A stretch of 64,000 nucleotides of DNA from Akkermansiaceae bacterium (GTDB lineage: Bacteria > Verrucomicrobiota > Verrucomicrobiia > Verrucomicrobiales > Akkermansiaceae): NCBI GenBank assembly GCA_019634595.1, contig JAHCBC010000003.1, positions 186,001-250,000 of the forward strand, given 5' to 3'. Each line of letters begins with the position of its first letter. Position 1 is the first letter of the stretch. Position numbers and translations under genes: made by a program. Below the pieces are notes generated by a model, which was not told the origin of the DNA, did no database searches, and saw only the letters and a list, made by a program, of their open reading frames with translations. Positions 49,996 to 60,400 of the stretch are shown piece after piece.

Positions 49996-52430
49996 CGGTC
50001 GGAGGCACGTTCGAGGATGCGAATCATTCCGGTCGCGCCGTTCATCTCCACGCGGTCGCCCGTTTTCAGGATGCGGGTGATGTTGGCGAGTGATACCACA
50101 CAGGGAAGCCGGAGTTCACGGGAAACAATGGCGGAGTGGGAAAGCAGGCTGCCCCGCTCCACCAGCAGGCCGGACGCGGCGGGGAACAGCACCACCCACC
50201 CCGGGTCCGTCTGCAGGGCGACGAGGATTTCCCCCGGCTTCAGTCTGGCACCGCGGGGATCCAGCACCACCCGCACCTTTCCGGTCACCACGCCGGGGCA
50301 GGCACCCTGGCCCTTGATGGCATCCCCGGTGGCATCGATGCTCACCGCCGCATGCTCCCACGACTGGTGGCGGTGGATGGGCCCACGTGTCTCGAACCGG
50401 TCCGGTGGGGCTTCCTCCGCGCGGAAGCCGTCGAAGTCGTTTTTCCGCAGCGCGGCCAGCGCGGCCAGGTCATCCGTGGTGCCGGTGGCCTCACAGGTTG
50501 CGAGCACTTCCCCCAGTTCGAGATAGAAGACATCCGCCGGATCTTCCAGACGCCCGTCCGCCCACAGCCGCCGGCCGATTTCCCGCATGATCTTCCGCAC
50601 CCTCCCGAACAGGCGCGTGCGCTCGAAGCGCAGGTTCTCCCGGCAGCGGACTCGCTCACGGGTACGCTCCAGCACATGGCGGAAGATCATCCGCCGCAGA
50701 GGATTCCCGATGCGCGGAGCGTCCGTCCCCTTGTGCGGGGATTCCTCCGCACGCTCGCCCGCTTTTCCGCCAACGGCCAGCGCACCGATCGAAACCAGCA
50801 GCGTGGAGGCATCATCACGGACGGTCGGGGATTCCAGTTTCAGTTCCTCCAGGCAGCGGTCGCCGAAGTCATCGAGATACGACTGGAAAGCCGCGGAGAG
50901 TTCCGCGTGCGCGGCCACCAGCTTCAGCTTCACATCCTCCCGCACCTCCGGGTCCGCCAGCTTTTCAGGAAGGCCCGGCACCTCCGCCGCCAGCGCCGCC
51001 ATCCTCATGATGCGCCGTGGCGGCTCCGCGCTGATGATGCCGCCGGTGTGCGCCAGCAGGTCGTTCTGCAGCGTGCCGTCCTGGTCGCCCAGCCACTTTT
51101 TGCAGAGACCACGGAGGACGCCGTAGTAGATCATGGCGAAGAAGTCATTCACCAGCGGCGCGTCCCACTTCTTCAGGAGCTGGCCCTCCAGCTCCCGGTA
51201 GTGCGCCGCCAGCACCTCCGCCGATGAATCCTCCAACGATGGCGAACCGGAAAGGTCCAGCGCACGGTCGAGCCGCGACTGGAAACGGGCGATCTGTTTC
51301 TTCAGTCCGGAGTTCTGCCGTATGAGACCGATGCATGTGCCAACCAACGCCAGCGTGTCATTGAGCAGGGTGGTCCGCGACTCCGCGATGATCTGCTGGA
51401 CCAGCGGCTCCGGCAGCGGCTCCTTCACGCCCATCATCTGTTCCATGAAGGAACGGTTGAGCTGGAAGCCGGGCAGCAGGGCCAGCACGCGGTACCAGCT
51501 CGCAAGGTTGTAGTAGGTGCGCCCGCGGATGAGGCCGAGCATCTGCGGGAAGACGTCGTCCGCACGCTCGATCCGCTCGCGCGGCACGGACATCAGCGTG
51601 CAGAACTCGCGATAGACGTGCTCGTAGATCCGGCGCGCGAAGGAGAACGTGAGCGGCGTGGTCACACCACCGTAGCTCTCCGCGATGTTGCTGTTGTCCC
51701 ACACGCGGAGCGTGTCGCCGGGGTCCGGCAAGCCGCCTAGCGTGGTGATGGGCCGGGACTGGAGCAGCCACAGCTTTCCCTCCCGGTCGATGGCCCACTC
51801 GATGTCCTGCGGCCTTCCGAAGTGACGCTCACAGGCGACGGCCAGCTCCGCCACCGCATTCGCATCGTCCGCGGAAAGGATGGTGCTGTCCGGCTTTACC
51901 GTCACGGTTCCGTCCCGCATGATGTTCCATGTCTCCCCGTCCTCATCACCGGAGACGAGCTTCTCCCCCGTCCCTGCGACGGCGGCCACCACTGTCAGCG
52001 AACGGCTGCCGCCGACCGGATCCGCGCTGAAGGCCACGCCCGCGCAGCGGGGATCGATCATCCGCTGGACGAGCACCGTCGGCGGCGAAGGAGGCGGCAG
52101 ATTTTTTTCCCGGCAGTAGCTCAGCACTGCCTCCGCCTGCGCGGAATCCCGCACCTGCCCGACGCGCTCCGCGATCCGCTCCGGCGGAACATGCAGGAAG
52201 GTATCGAACTGCCCGGCGAAGGAGTGCGCCGCGCCATCCTCCGCCGTGGCGGACGACCTCACCGCATGCTCCCCGGACAGCGGCGGCCAGCTTGCGGGGT
52301 CGATGGTCTCGTCCGGCGGGATGGCGAACCACTCCGGCACGGGAAATCCAGCACGCCCCAGGTGGAACAACGCGTTCCCCTTTCCGCCGAAGGGGGCGGT
52401 GGCATTCGCGGTTTCAGGAAAGAGCGGCAT
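49992..52430 (-). CDS. PEP-synthase/rifampin-phosphotransferase-like enzyme
   Basis: 812 residues from the ATG at 52430. The N-terminal ATP-grasp half has FGGKGNALFHLGRAGFPVPE, VRSSATAEDGAAHSFAGQFD, CAGVAFSADPV and DIEWAIDREGKLWLLQSRPI. The C-terminal swivelling phosphohistidine domain has ACPGVVTGKVRVVLDP and LLVERGSLLSHSAIVSRELR with the carrier His near 765. The PEP-binding TIM barrel of PpsA is missing, as in rifampin phosphotransferase, so it probably phosphorylates a small acceptor with ATP through the His. The middle (~260-560) would be the acceptor domain. It is the third gene of the operon; the acceptor is unknown. Confidence 0.85.
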   Translation of the reverse strand: MPLFPETANATAPFGGKGNALFHLGRAGFPVPEWFAIPPDETIDPASWPPLSGEHAVRSSATAEDGAAHSFAGQFDTFLHVPPERIAERVGQVRDSAQAEAVLSYCREKNLPPPSPPTVLVQRMIDPRCAGVAFSADPVGGSRSLTVVAAVAGTGEKLVSGDEDGETWNIMRDGTVTVKPDSTILSADDANAVAELAVACERHFGRPQDIEWAIDREGKLWLLQSRPITTLGGLPDPGDTLRVWDNSNIAESYGGVTTPLTFSFARRIYEHVYREFCTLMSVPRERIERADDVFPQMLGLIRGRTYYNLASWYRVLALLPGFQLNRSFMEQMMGVKEPLPEPLVQQIIAESRTTLLNDTLALVGTCIGLIRQNSGLKKQIARFQSRLDRALDLSGSPSLEDSSAEVLAAHYRELEGQLLKKWDAPLVNDFFAMIYYGVLRGLCKKWLGDQDGTLQNDLLAHTGGIISAEPPRRIMRMAALAAEVPGLPEKLADPEVREDVKLKLVAAHAELSAAFQSYLDDFGDRCLEELKLESPTVRDDASTLLVSIGALAVGGKAGERAEESPHKGTDAPRIGNPLRRMIFRHVLERTRERVRCRENLRFERTRLFGRVRKIMREIGRRLWADGRLEDPADVFYLELGEVLATCEATGTTDDLAALAALRKNDFDGFRAEEAPPDRFETRGPIHRHQSWEHAAVSIDATGDAIKGQGACPGVVTGKVRVVLDPRGARLKPGEILVALQTDPGWVVLFPAASGLLVERGSLLSHSAIVSRELRLPCVVSLANITRILKTGDRVEMNGATGMIRILERASDR

Positions 52431-52461
52431 GCAATTCGGAAGCCTGACAATCCCGCAGGAT

Positions 52462-53361
52462 CTAACGGAACGCAAGCGGCACCAGCCCCAGCAGGAGATA
52501 GAGCGCCAGCGTCCACAGCGCGGAGAAATTCTCGATCCACTTGCCGGAAGTTCCTTTCGACAGATACCGGATGACGATCACAACGGCGGCAGCCAGCAAC
52601 ACACCCAGCCCGATGCCGATGGGTGGGACGAAGGAAATGGCCCGCGCCGCCATGACCGCGCAGCCGAGCGTGGAGGCCAGCGCCACCAGCCACACCATCG
52701 CGCCACCGCGTCTGCCCCACAGCCGCGAATACGTCTCCACGCCCTCCTCCTCGTCCGCCGGTTGCCGCAGCTTCCGCCCGATCTCGATGACCACCCCATT
52801 GAAAAAGCTGGCGGCCAGGAACCATCCCAGCCCGGCAGGCGCATGCCCCGCACCGGGCAACCACTCGCAGGCCGTGCCGAAGAAATCCACCAGCGGCATG
52901 ATCCCCATGTGGGAGACCAGGTAGATGACGGGACGTTTTTTCAGCCAGTTCCGGCAGAAGAACTCCACGCTCATCAGCGCGAGGTAGCTCCACGCGATGC
53001 CCAGCACGATCAGCAGCCGCGCATCCAGCCACAGGGACACGCCCGCCTGGATGACGGCGGCGAGGATGAACACCACACGCAGCGCGGAAAGCGTGACCAG
53101 CCCGCGCGGCACCGGCCGGTAGGGACGCCAGCGCGCGTCCTCCTCCGCGTCCTTGAACTCATCCGCGATCCGCAGTTGCAGGAACATCAGCAGGCAGACG
53201 GTGAAGGCAGCGGCATAGGCCGGCCACCCGGGCGAAGGCTCGCCACGCAGCATCGAGGAAAAGGCGACCGCGCAGGCGCTGAACGCCGCGATGAGCGGGC
53301 CATGCGCGAGCAGCGGGAAGCGTTCCTTCTGGTAGGTGTGCCAGCGTTGGAAAAACATCAC
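52462..53361 (-). CDS. UbiA-family prenyltransferase
   Basis: 299 residues with about eight membrane helices. The first Asp-rich motif reads RIADEFKDAEEDARWRPYRP (D67, D71, D75) and the second GRKLRQPADEEEGVETYSRL, both coordinating Mg and the prenyl diphosphate. PYRPVPRGLVTLSAL is a typical UbiA continuation. UbiA enzymes attach prenyl chains to aromatic acids, glycerol phosphate or sugars. It starts within the HMG-CoA reductase stop (4-bp overlap), and lies 31 bp before the PEP-synthase-like gene. The acceptor cannot be inferred. Confidence 0.88.
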   Translation of the reverse strand: MMFFQRWHTYQKERFPLLAHGPLIAAFSACAVAFSSMLRGEPSPGWPAYAAAFTVCLLMFLQLRIADEFKDAEEDARWRPYRPVPRGLVTLSALRVVFILAAVIQAGVSLWLDARLLIVLGIAWSYLALMSVEFFCRNWLKKRPVIYLVSHMGIMPLVDFFGTACEWLPGAGHAPAGLGWFLAASFFNGVVIEIGRKLRQPADEEEGVETYSRLWGRRGGAMVWLVALASTLGCAVMAARAISFVPPIGIGLGVLLAAAVVIVIRYLSKGTSGKWIENFSALWTLALYLLLGLVPLAFR

Positions 53362-54632
53362 GGGTCCTGCTTCCGGGTGCGGGCCAACTTGCGGTGGGCG
53401 CGGGAGAAATGCCCCGCGCTGAGCGCGGCGATGATCGAGAGTTCACCCGCCAGCAGCAGGCCCGCGCAGACCTCCGCCAGCGCGCGGGATTTCCCATCTC
53501 CATACAGGCCCATCAGTTCCAGGCAGGCCTTCTGCGTCGGCAGGCCGGTGCCGCCGCCGACCGTCCCCACCATGATCCCCGGCAGCGTGACGGAGGCGTA
53601 GAGATCCCCTTCCTCCGTCACCTCGAACCGCGTCACCCCGGTGGCGGATTCCGCCACGCATGCCACATCCTGCCCGGTGGCGAGATAAAGTGCGGCGAGG
53701 CCATTGGCAAAGTGACCCTGGATGCCGATGGTGCCGCTGAGCACCCCGCCGATGGCGGACATCTGCCAGTAGTCCCGCATGGCCTGCGGGGTGGTGTGCA
53801 GGTATTTCCCCACCAGCTCTGCGGGCAGCCTCGCATCCGCCGTCACTTTCTTTCCGCGTGCGGTGGAAAAGGCGCGGGCGCTGGCCTTCTTGTCACCGGA
53901 AAGGTTCGACTCCACGTAGTGGCGGACCGGAGGGACCGGACTCGCCTCCAGGATGAAATCGCAGACCGCTTGCGTCGCCAGTGTGACCATGTTCTGCCCG
54001 GAGGCATCCCCCGTGGTGTATTCGAAATTCAGATACACGTGGTTCCCCTCCACGGTGGAGCCAACGTCGATCAGCTTTCCGTGCGAAGTGGTCGCCGCCA
54101 CTTTTTCCCGGAACACGTCGAACTGCGCCAGCGCCCAGACGACGAACCGGCAGGCATCGGATGCGGTTTCAAACGCGAAGGCCGGTGCCCGGGCGATGCT
54201 TTCATAAAGGACCATCGCCGACGCGCCGCCCGCCATGGTGAGCACCCGGCAGCCCCGGTGGTAGCTGGCGACCAGCGCCGCCTCCGTGGTGGCGAGCGGG
54301 ATGTGGTAGTCCCCTTTCGCTGAAAGTCCGTTGACCCTCAACGGCCCGGCCAGGCCGATGGGCATCCTCATCACGCCAATGGCGTTCTCGATGTTCCCCT
54401 GGTAGTGCTCCAGTTCATCCGACTGCCCCAGCAGGGTTTCCCGCCACGCGGGGTCCCCTCCAACCTGATCCCATATCCGCGACGCCCGCTCCCGGTTGAC
54501 CTTCGCGGTTCCGGCGGAAACTTCGGGCAGGTCCCCGCAGTCCGGCTCCAGCCGGGCCGCAGCCTCCTCCACCGTCCTCCCCGCAAGAATCCGGTCCGCA
54601 TGCTGCTGCGTGAGGCCTCCTTTTCCCGTCAT
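53358..54632 (-). CDS. HMG-CoA reductase (class I-like)
   Basis: Reduces 3-hydroxy-3-methylglutaryl-CoA to mevalonate with two NAD(P)H. 424 residues, no membrane anchor. The catalytic residues all have counterparts: Glu82 (ENAIG), Lys248 (SGDKKASA), Asp322 (TGQDVAC) and His413 (AGHFSRAH). PIGLAGPLRVNG, PLATTEAALVAS and GTVGGGTGLPTQ are conserved; the NADPH loop is GDASGQNM where DAMGMN/DAMGQN is usual. It leads a seven-gene operon. Most verrucomicrobia use the MEP pathway, so a lone HMG-CoA reductase suggests a special isoprenoid supply, or an acyl-CoA other than HMG-CoA. No other mevalonate gene is in the window. Confidence 0.9.
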   Translation of the reverse strand: MTGKGGLTQQHADRILAGRTVEEAAARLEPDCGDLPEVSAGTAKVNRERASRIWDQVGGDPAWRETLLGQSDELEHYQGNIENAIGVMRMPIGLAGPLRVNGLSAKGDYHIPLATTEAALVASYHRGCRVLTMAGGASAMVLYESIARAPAFAFETASDACRFVVWALAQFDVFREKVAATTSHGKLIDVGSTVEGNHVYLNFEYTTGDASGQNMVTLATQAVCDFILEASPVPPVRHYVESNLSGDKKASARAFSTARGKKVTADARLPAELVGKYLHTTPQAMRDYWQMSAIGGVLSGTIGIQGHFANGLAALYLATGQDVACVAESATGVTRFEVTEEGDLYASVTLPGIMVGTVGGGTGLPTQKACLELMGLYGDGKSRALAEVCAGLLLAGELSIIAALSAGHFSRAHRKLARTRKQDP

Positions 54633-54978
54633 GCCTTGGAACTATCGGCACCGTCCCCGGCAGGTCAACCGATTTGAGGCATTTCCCGGGGTCCTCTCAT
54701 TTCGGGAGCTCCATTCGAAATTTGAAAAGGATTACCACTGATTTCACTGATTTACTGATTTGAAGAGAGAGTAATGGGTCGTCTTTCGGTCACATGCCCG
54801 ATTCTGAATCAGTAAATCAGTGAAATCAGTGGTAATCCAACCGCTCTCCCAAGAAGCATCCGGAATGAGATGATCTCGGGCATTTCCCCCGGCTGCCGCG
54901 GGCGCTCCAATCTTTTCCCAAAACCGGCCTTGTCGCCCATGGGTCCCCTCCCATAAATTCGCCCAGCCCATTTTAAGC
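54633..54978. other. Divergent intergenic region between HMG-CoA reductase and kdsB
   Basis: 346 bp without a gene. It must hold the promoter of the seven-gene operon on the minus strand and that of kdsB on the plus strand. The main visible structure is the 32-bp inverted repeat at 54729-54838. No convincing -35/-10 pair was found on either strand. Confidence 0.6.
54729..54838. repeat. Perfect 32-bp inverted repeat built from 9-bp units
   Basis: 54729-54760 and 54807-54838 are exact reverse complements across a 46-bp spacer. Each arm is GGATTACC followed by tandem CACTGATTT units (CACTGATTTCACTGATTTAC). The AT-rich composition contrasts with the surrounding DNA. It lies in the promoter region of the operon and could be a cruciform, a binding site or a small mobile element. 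Confidence 0.85.
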
Positions 54979-55737
54979 GTGCCCATTTCCGACTCCACCA
55001 CCCACATCATCGGTATCCTGCCCGCACGCTGGGCCTCCACACGCTTCCCCGGGAAGCCCCTCCATGTCATCGCCGGAAAACCCCTGATCCAGCACGTCTG
55101 GGAGCGATGTCAGGAATGTTCCAACCTCGATGACGTCATCGTCGCCACCGACGACGACCGCATTTCCGCCGCCGTGGCCACCTTCGGCGGAAAGGTGGTG
55201 ATGACCAGCCCCGACCACCCGACCGGCACCGACCGCATCGCGGAGGCCGCCCGCGTCATCCCGCAGGCCACCCACATCATCAACATCCAGGGGGATGAGC
55301 CGCTCATCGATCCGGCGCTGATCGACGAACTCGCCGCCGCCATGGCCGCGGACGCCACGCTGGACATGGCCACCGCCGCCAATCCGCTGGACCCCGCCGA
55401 CCCCGCCGTGGCCGACCCGAACGTGGTGAAAGTCGTCACCGCCCTGGATGGCCGCGCGCTTTATTTCTCCCGCTCCCCGCTGCCCTATTTCCGCAACGCG
55501 GTGGAAGGCCTCCCCGTTTTCCGCCACAAGGGCATCTACGCCTACTCCCGCGGCTTTCTGGAGAAATATGTGACCTGGGCACCATCTCCACTTGAAAAAG
55601 CCGAGTCACTGGAGCAACTCCGCGCCCTCGAGAACGGAGCCTCCATCAAGGTGTTGGTCACCGACGACACCTCACCCGGCGTTGACACCCCCGGACAGGC
55701 CGACGAGATCGAACGTCTTCTTTCCACTGCTCACTGA
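54979..55737 (+). CDS. kdsB: 3-deoxy-manno-octulosonate cytidylyltransferase
   Basis: Activates Kdo with CTP for lipopolysaccharide core synthesis. 252 residues from a GTG start. [20 protein letters not shown] is the nucleotide-binding loop, followed by [32 protein letters not shown] and the RSPLPYFR block. The last residues LLSTAH are encoded by the start of a short repeat (CACTGCTCACTGATCACTGC) that spans the stop codon. It is 20 bp before pyrG. The presence of kdsB shows that this organism has an LPS-type outer membrane. Confidence 0.95.
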   Translation: MPISDSTTHIIGILPARWASTRFPGKPLHVIAGKPLIQHVWERCQECSNLDDVIVATDDDRISAAVATFGGKVVMTSPDHPTGTDRIAEAARVIPQATHIINIQGDEPLIDPALIDELAAAMAADATLDMATAANPLDPADPAVADPNVVKVVTALDGRALYFSRSPLPYFRNAVEGLPVFRHKGIYAYSRGFLEKYVTWAPSPLEKAESLEQLRALENGASIKVLVTDDTSPGVDTPGQADEIERLLSTAH

Positions 55738-55755
55738 TCACTGCTCACTTTCCAC
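55724..55755. repeat. Short direct repeats across the kdsB stop codon
   Basis: CCACTGCTCACTGA then TCACTGCTCACTTTCCACTT: the unit CACTGCTCACT occurs twice with 3 bases between, and CACT recurs six times. The first unit encodes the last residues of KdsB and its TGA. Confidence 0.6.
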
Positions 55756-55757
55756 TT

Positions 55758-57371
55758 ATGAAATACATCTTCGTCACCGGCGGCGTCGTTTCCTCTCTCG
55801 GCAAGGGTCTTGCCGCCGCATCCATCGGCACGCTGCTCGAGCACCGCGGCCTGAAGACGCTGATGCAGAAGTTCGACCCCTATCTCAACGTCGATCCCGG
55901 CACCATGTCTCCCTACCAGCACGGTGAGGTGTACGTCCTGGATGACGGTGCGGAGACCGACCTGGACCTGGGCCACTACGAGCGCTTCACCTCCGGCGTC
56001 CTTTCCCGGATGAACAACCTGACCTCCGGCCAGGTGTTCGACTCCGTGATCAAGAAGGAGCGCCGCGGCGAATACCTGGGCAAGACCGTCCAGTTCATCC
56101 CCCACGTGACGGATGAGATCAAACTCCGCCTGCACAAGGTCACGACGGACAATCCCACGACCGACGTGCTCATCACCGAAATCGGCGGCACTGTCGGCGA
56201 CATGGAGGGCCTGCTTTTCATCGAGGCGCTCCGCCAGTTCGCGCTGGAAGTGGGCAAGGAGAACGTCTGCTTCATCCACGTCACGCTGCTGCCTTTCATC
56301 AAGGCTGCGGGTGAGATCAAGACCAAGCCCACCCAGCAGTCGGTGGCCAAGCTCCGCGAACTGGGCATCCAGCCGGACATCATCATCTGCCGGACGGAAG
56401 CGGACCTCGACGAGGACAACCGCAAGAAGATCGCCATGTTCTGCAACGTGGAGAAGAAGAACGTCGTCGCCTTCCGCGACGTCGCCCACTCCATCTACGA
56501 GTGCCCGCTCGACCTGCGTCGCGACAAGATCGACCGCCTGGTGGTGGACCGCATCGGCCTCGGTGACACCCCCGCCCCCGCACTGGAGGACTGGGAGCGC
56601 TTCGTCCAGCGCGTCATCCATCCGCTGCACAAGGTCACCATCGCCGTCGCCGGGAAATACATCGAGCTGCAGGACGCCTACAAATCCATCTACGAGTCCC
56701 TCATCCACGCCGGCGCCCACCACGACACGAAGGTCCACATCGTCCGTGTCGAGGCGGAGGCCATCGAGGACCACGGCGCGAAGGCCGTGATCGGTGATGT
56801 CGATGGCATCCTGGTTCCCGGCGGCTTCGGCGACCGCGGTATCGAGGGCAAGATCCTCGCCGCCAAATACGCCCGCGAGAACAAGATCCCCTACTTCGGC
56901 ATCTGTCTGGGCATGCAGATCGCCACCATCGAGTTCGCACGCAACGTCTGCGGCCTGAAGAAAGCCAACTCGACCGAGTTCGAGAAAGCGACCGAGCATC
57001 CCGTCATCTGCCTCCAGGAGGAGCAGAAAGGCGTGGAGGACATGGGCGCCACCATGCGCCTGGGTTCCTGCGAGTCCATCGTCTTCGCCGGGACGAAAGC
57101 CGCCGAACTCTACAATGGCGCGGACCGCATCCACGAACGCCACCGCCACCGCTACGAGTTCAACTCCGACTACCAGGAGCAGCTCACCGAAGCCGGTCTC
57201 GTCATTTCCTCCGTCTCCGCGGATGAAGGCCTCGTCGAGATCGTGGAGATCCCGGACCATCCGTTCTACCTCGGCGCGCAGTTCCACCCGGAATTCCAGT
57301 CGAAGCCGAACCACCCGCACCCTCTCTTCGCCGGCTTCGTCGCCGCCGCGCTGGAGAAGGCGAATTCCTGA
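55758..57371 (+). CDS. pyrG: CTP synthase
   Basis: Makes CTP from UTP, ATP and glutamine. 537 residues. The synthetase domain has [40 protein letters not shown], and [18 protein letters not shown]. The glutamine amidotransferase half has [25 protein letters not shown] with the catalytic Cys, and the C-terminal His/Glu in [12 protein letters not shown]. It starts 20 bp after kdsB, so the CTP-using and CTP-making enzymes are linked. It is convergent with the PVC-type gene. Confidence 0.98.
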   Translation: MKYIFVTGGVVSSLGKGLAAASIGTLLEHRGLKTLMQKFDPYLNVDPGTMSPYQHGEVYVLDDGAETDLDLGHYERFTSGVLSRMNNLTSGQVFDSVIKKERRGEYLGKTVQFIPHVTDEIKLRLHKVTTDNPTTDVLITEIGGTVGDMEGLLFIEALRQFALEVGKENVCFIHVTLLPFIKAAGEIKTKPTQQSVAKLRELGIQPDIIICRTEADLDEDNRKKIAMFCNVEKKNVVAFRDVAHSIYECPLDLRRDKIDRLVVDRIGLGDTPAPALEDWERFVQRVIHPLHKVTIAVAGKYIELQDAYKSIYESLIHAGAHHDTKVHIVRVEAEAIEDHGAKAVIGDVDGILVPGGFGDRGIEGKILAAKYARENKIPYFGICLGMQIATIEFARNVCGLKKANSTEFEKATEHPVICLQEEQKGVEDMGATMRLGSCESIVFAGTKAAELYNGADRIHERHRHRYEFNSDYQEQLTEAGLVISSVSADEGLVEIVEIPDHPFYLGAQFHPEFQSKPNHPHPLFAGFVAAALEKANS

Positions 57372-57485
57372 GGACGGCCGCGCTTTCCAAGGAGATGCTC
57401 CAGCGGGCATCGGCAGGATGGGAGGCCCATCAGGAAACAAACCATGGTTCCCCGATGACCTCCAGGCTCCCGCCACCCTCGGGCG

Positions 57486-60400
57486 TCACTTCTCCATCGG
57501 GTGCTCCTTGAGCAGTTCCTCCACCATGTAGAAGCTCTTCCGCGCACTGGTCGCCTCGCGCACCTTGGTCACGTGCTCCGGACGGATGGCGTCCGCCTTG
57601 TTCTCGAAACGGTTGCGGGTGTAGGTGAGTACCGCGGCGATTTCCTCATCCTTCAGCAATCCGCCGAAGGGAGTCATCGGCACCTGGCCGTCATATTTCT
57701 TTCCGTGGAGTTCGAACGGCCCCATGAGGCCGTGCAGGGTGAGCTTGATGAGCCGGTCCGGATTTCCGGAGATCCATTCGCTGCGGTGGAGCGGAGGGAA
57801 CGCGGGATCCAGCCCCTTGCCGTCCGGTTGGTGGCAGGTGACGCAGTGACCCTCGCGGAAATAGATCTCATGGCCGGTGAGGAAGAGCTTCTTGTCATCG
57901 CCCGTCAGGTGGTCCGGAACGGGTGGTGCGGGATGCTCGTCCACTTCCTTCTCGGTGATGCCTTCCAACCGGCTGGTGGCGGTCTTGATGGCCGGGGCGA
58001 TCCAGTCGTCCTGCGGCATTCCCGCGGCGATGCTGACGACTTTCTTCCCAACGGCGTTGTCCAGCCAGGACGCGGCCACCACGGCTTCCGCACGGACACG
58101 GCCATGGACATCCGCGGCGGCGGCGGCAAGCAGGTCGCCGTGGTTGGCGATGCGGTGCGTGTTATAGCGGAGGACGCGCACGGCGGCGGCGCGGACCTTG
58201 TAGTCCTCTGACTTGAGAAGCTTGGCCAGCAACGCCTCGTCCGGCTGGTTGAGTCCCCAGGTGACCCACAGGGCCTCCAGCAGGTGGTGCTCACGGCGGG
58301 GATCCGCCGCATCCAGACCGGCGGTCCATTTCCCGAGCGCGGCGAGCACCTCAGCGGCAGGACGGCCGCGGAGCTCGTCACGGGTGCGGTAGCGGCTGCG
58401 GTACTCCGGCAGCTTCAGATTTTCCAGCAGCGTCGCGATGGGCGCACCGGCGATCTTCGCGGGTTCCACCAGCGGGCGGGACGGATAGGTGATGCGGTAG
58501 ATGCGGCCATGGACATGGTCGCGCAGCGGATCACGCGCATTGTGCTGCATGTGCCCGATGAGGACGTTGTGCCAGTCGATGACATACAGGGAGCCGTCCG
58601 GGGCGAACTGCAGGGCAGCGGGACGGAAATTCCCGTCGGAGGATTTCAGCAACTCCTGGCGGAACGCCGTCTTGTAGCCCGTGCCATCGTCGGCGATGGA
58701 GTGCTGCTTGATGCCGAGGAAGCCGATGTTGTTGCAGAGGAGGAAATCGCCCTGCACTTCATCCGGGAAATGGCGGGAGGAAACGAACTCCAGGCCGGAG
58801 GTCGGACGGACTTTCTGGCCATCCGGGATGAGATCCTTCGTCAGCGGGGTCTTCGCGCCGTAGGGAGTCTTCAGGGAGCTGGGCATCAGCCAGTTCATCG
58901 CCGGGCCGGAGGTGTGGAGGAAGAAATCCTGGCCCCAGTCATCGAAGGCGATGCCCCATGGGTTCGGGATGCTGAGCTGCGCGGTGCGCTCCAGCTTTCC
59001 GCGCTGCGGGCTGTAGCGGTAGAAGCCGCCGTCCACCCCGCGGACCGGACCATAGGGCGTCTCCACATTGGAATGGAGGAAAACACCTTCGCACATCATG
59101 AACGCTCCGGAACCGTCGGCATGGAAAGCGCTGATCGCGTGGTGGGTGTCGTGAGAATCGAACCCGGTGAGGATGACCTCGCGGGAGTCCGCCTTGTCAT
59201 CCCCATCCGTGTCACGGAGGAGGACCAGATGCGGCTCCTGTGAAACATAGACGCCCTCCGGCGCGAACTCGATGCCGATGGGGAGGTGCAGCTTGTCGGC
59301 GAAGACGGTTTCCTTGTCCGCCTTGCCGTCGCCGTTGGTGTCCTCATAGATGAGGATCTTGTCATCCGGACGCGGATCACCCGGACGCCAGTGCGGGTAG
59401 GTCGGCATGGTCGCCACCCACAGGCGGCCCTTGTTGTCGAAGGCAAGCTGCATGGGGTTCGCCAGGTTGGGGAACTCCTTTTCGGAGGCGAAAAGCTCGG
59501 CCTTGTAGCCTTCGGGGAGCGTGAGGGATTTCACCGCATCCTCGCCGTATTTGTATTCCACCGGCGCGCCTTCGACCTTGGACTTGTAGTTCGTTTTGAC
59601 TTCCGGAAGGACGCTGGTGCCCTTGTCGGCGGCGGCGACGTCGAACTTGGTGCCGTTCACCACGCTCCACAACGCCTTGTCGCGGATCTCCGTCATCTCG
59701 CGGATCTTGGCGATCTCCGCGGGATAGTTGTCCGGGCCGAAGGGATTGTAGCGGCGGCCGTCCACATGGACACCGTTGAGCATCCGGTAGTCGTTGAACC
59801 AATACCAGTTCTTGTCCTTCAGCGCCTCCACCACCGCTTCTTCCTTCACCTTCGCGATGCGGGGCGATTCACCGGCAAGGGCGTCCGCCAGGGGTTTCGC
59901 AAGCTGCTTGTAGCCTTCGTCCGTAGGCAGGAAGCCGTTCCGGGTGAGCGGCTTTTCCGAGGCGGCATAGAGCTTCGCGCTGGTGGAAAGCAGGTCGATG
60001 CACTGGACCTTGTGCTTCGCCGCGATCTCCGACATCGCCGCCGCGTAGAGGGCGATGTTCTCGTTCTCCTTCTTTCCGTCAGGCAGGTCGCGTGATGCGG
60101 AGAGATCCTCATAGCTGATCGGGGAAACGAGAACCAACCGCGGCGCGGCTCCGCCGTTGTATTTCTGCGCCAGCGTGTGGGTGATGAACGCGTCCAGCTC
60201 CGCCTTGAAGTTCTCCAATCCTGCCGGGCCGTCGAAGGATTCGTTATAGCCGAAGAAGCCGAGGATGGTATCCGCTTTCAGGTGGGTCAGCCACTCGTCC
60301 GGCGTCATGTAGTGGCCGTTGCCGGCGTGGATCTTGTTCTGAGGGCGGAATTTCTCCGCGCCCGGAAAGGCCCACTGGGAATTGCGCGACGGATGTGGGC

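Noticed and set aside
54729..54838. Inverted repeat as ends of an insertion sequence
   Set aside because: Only 46 bp lie between the arms, so there is no room for a transposase and no target-site duplication is evident.
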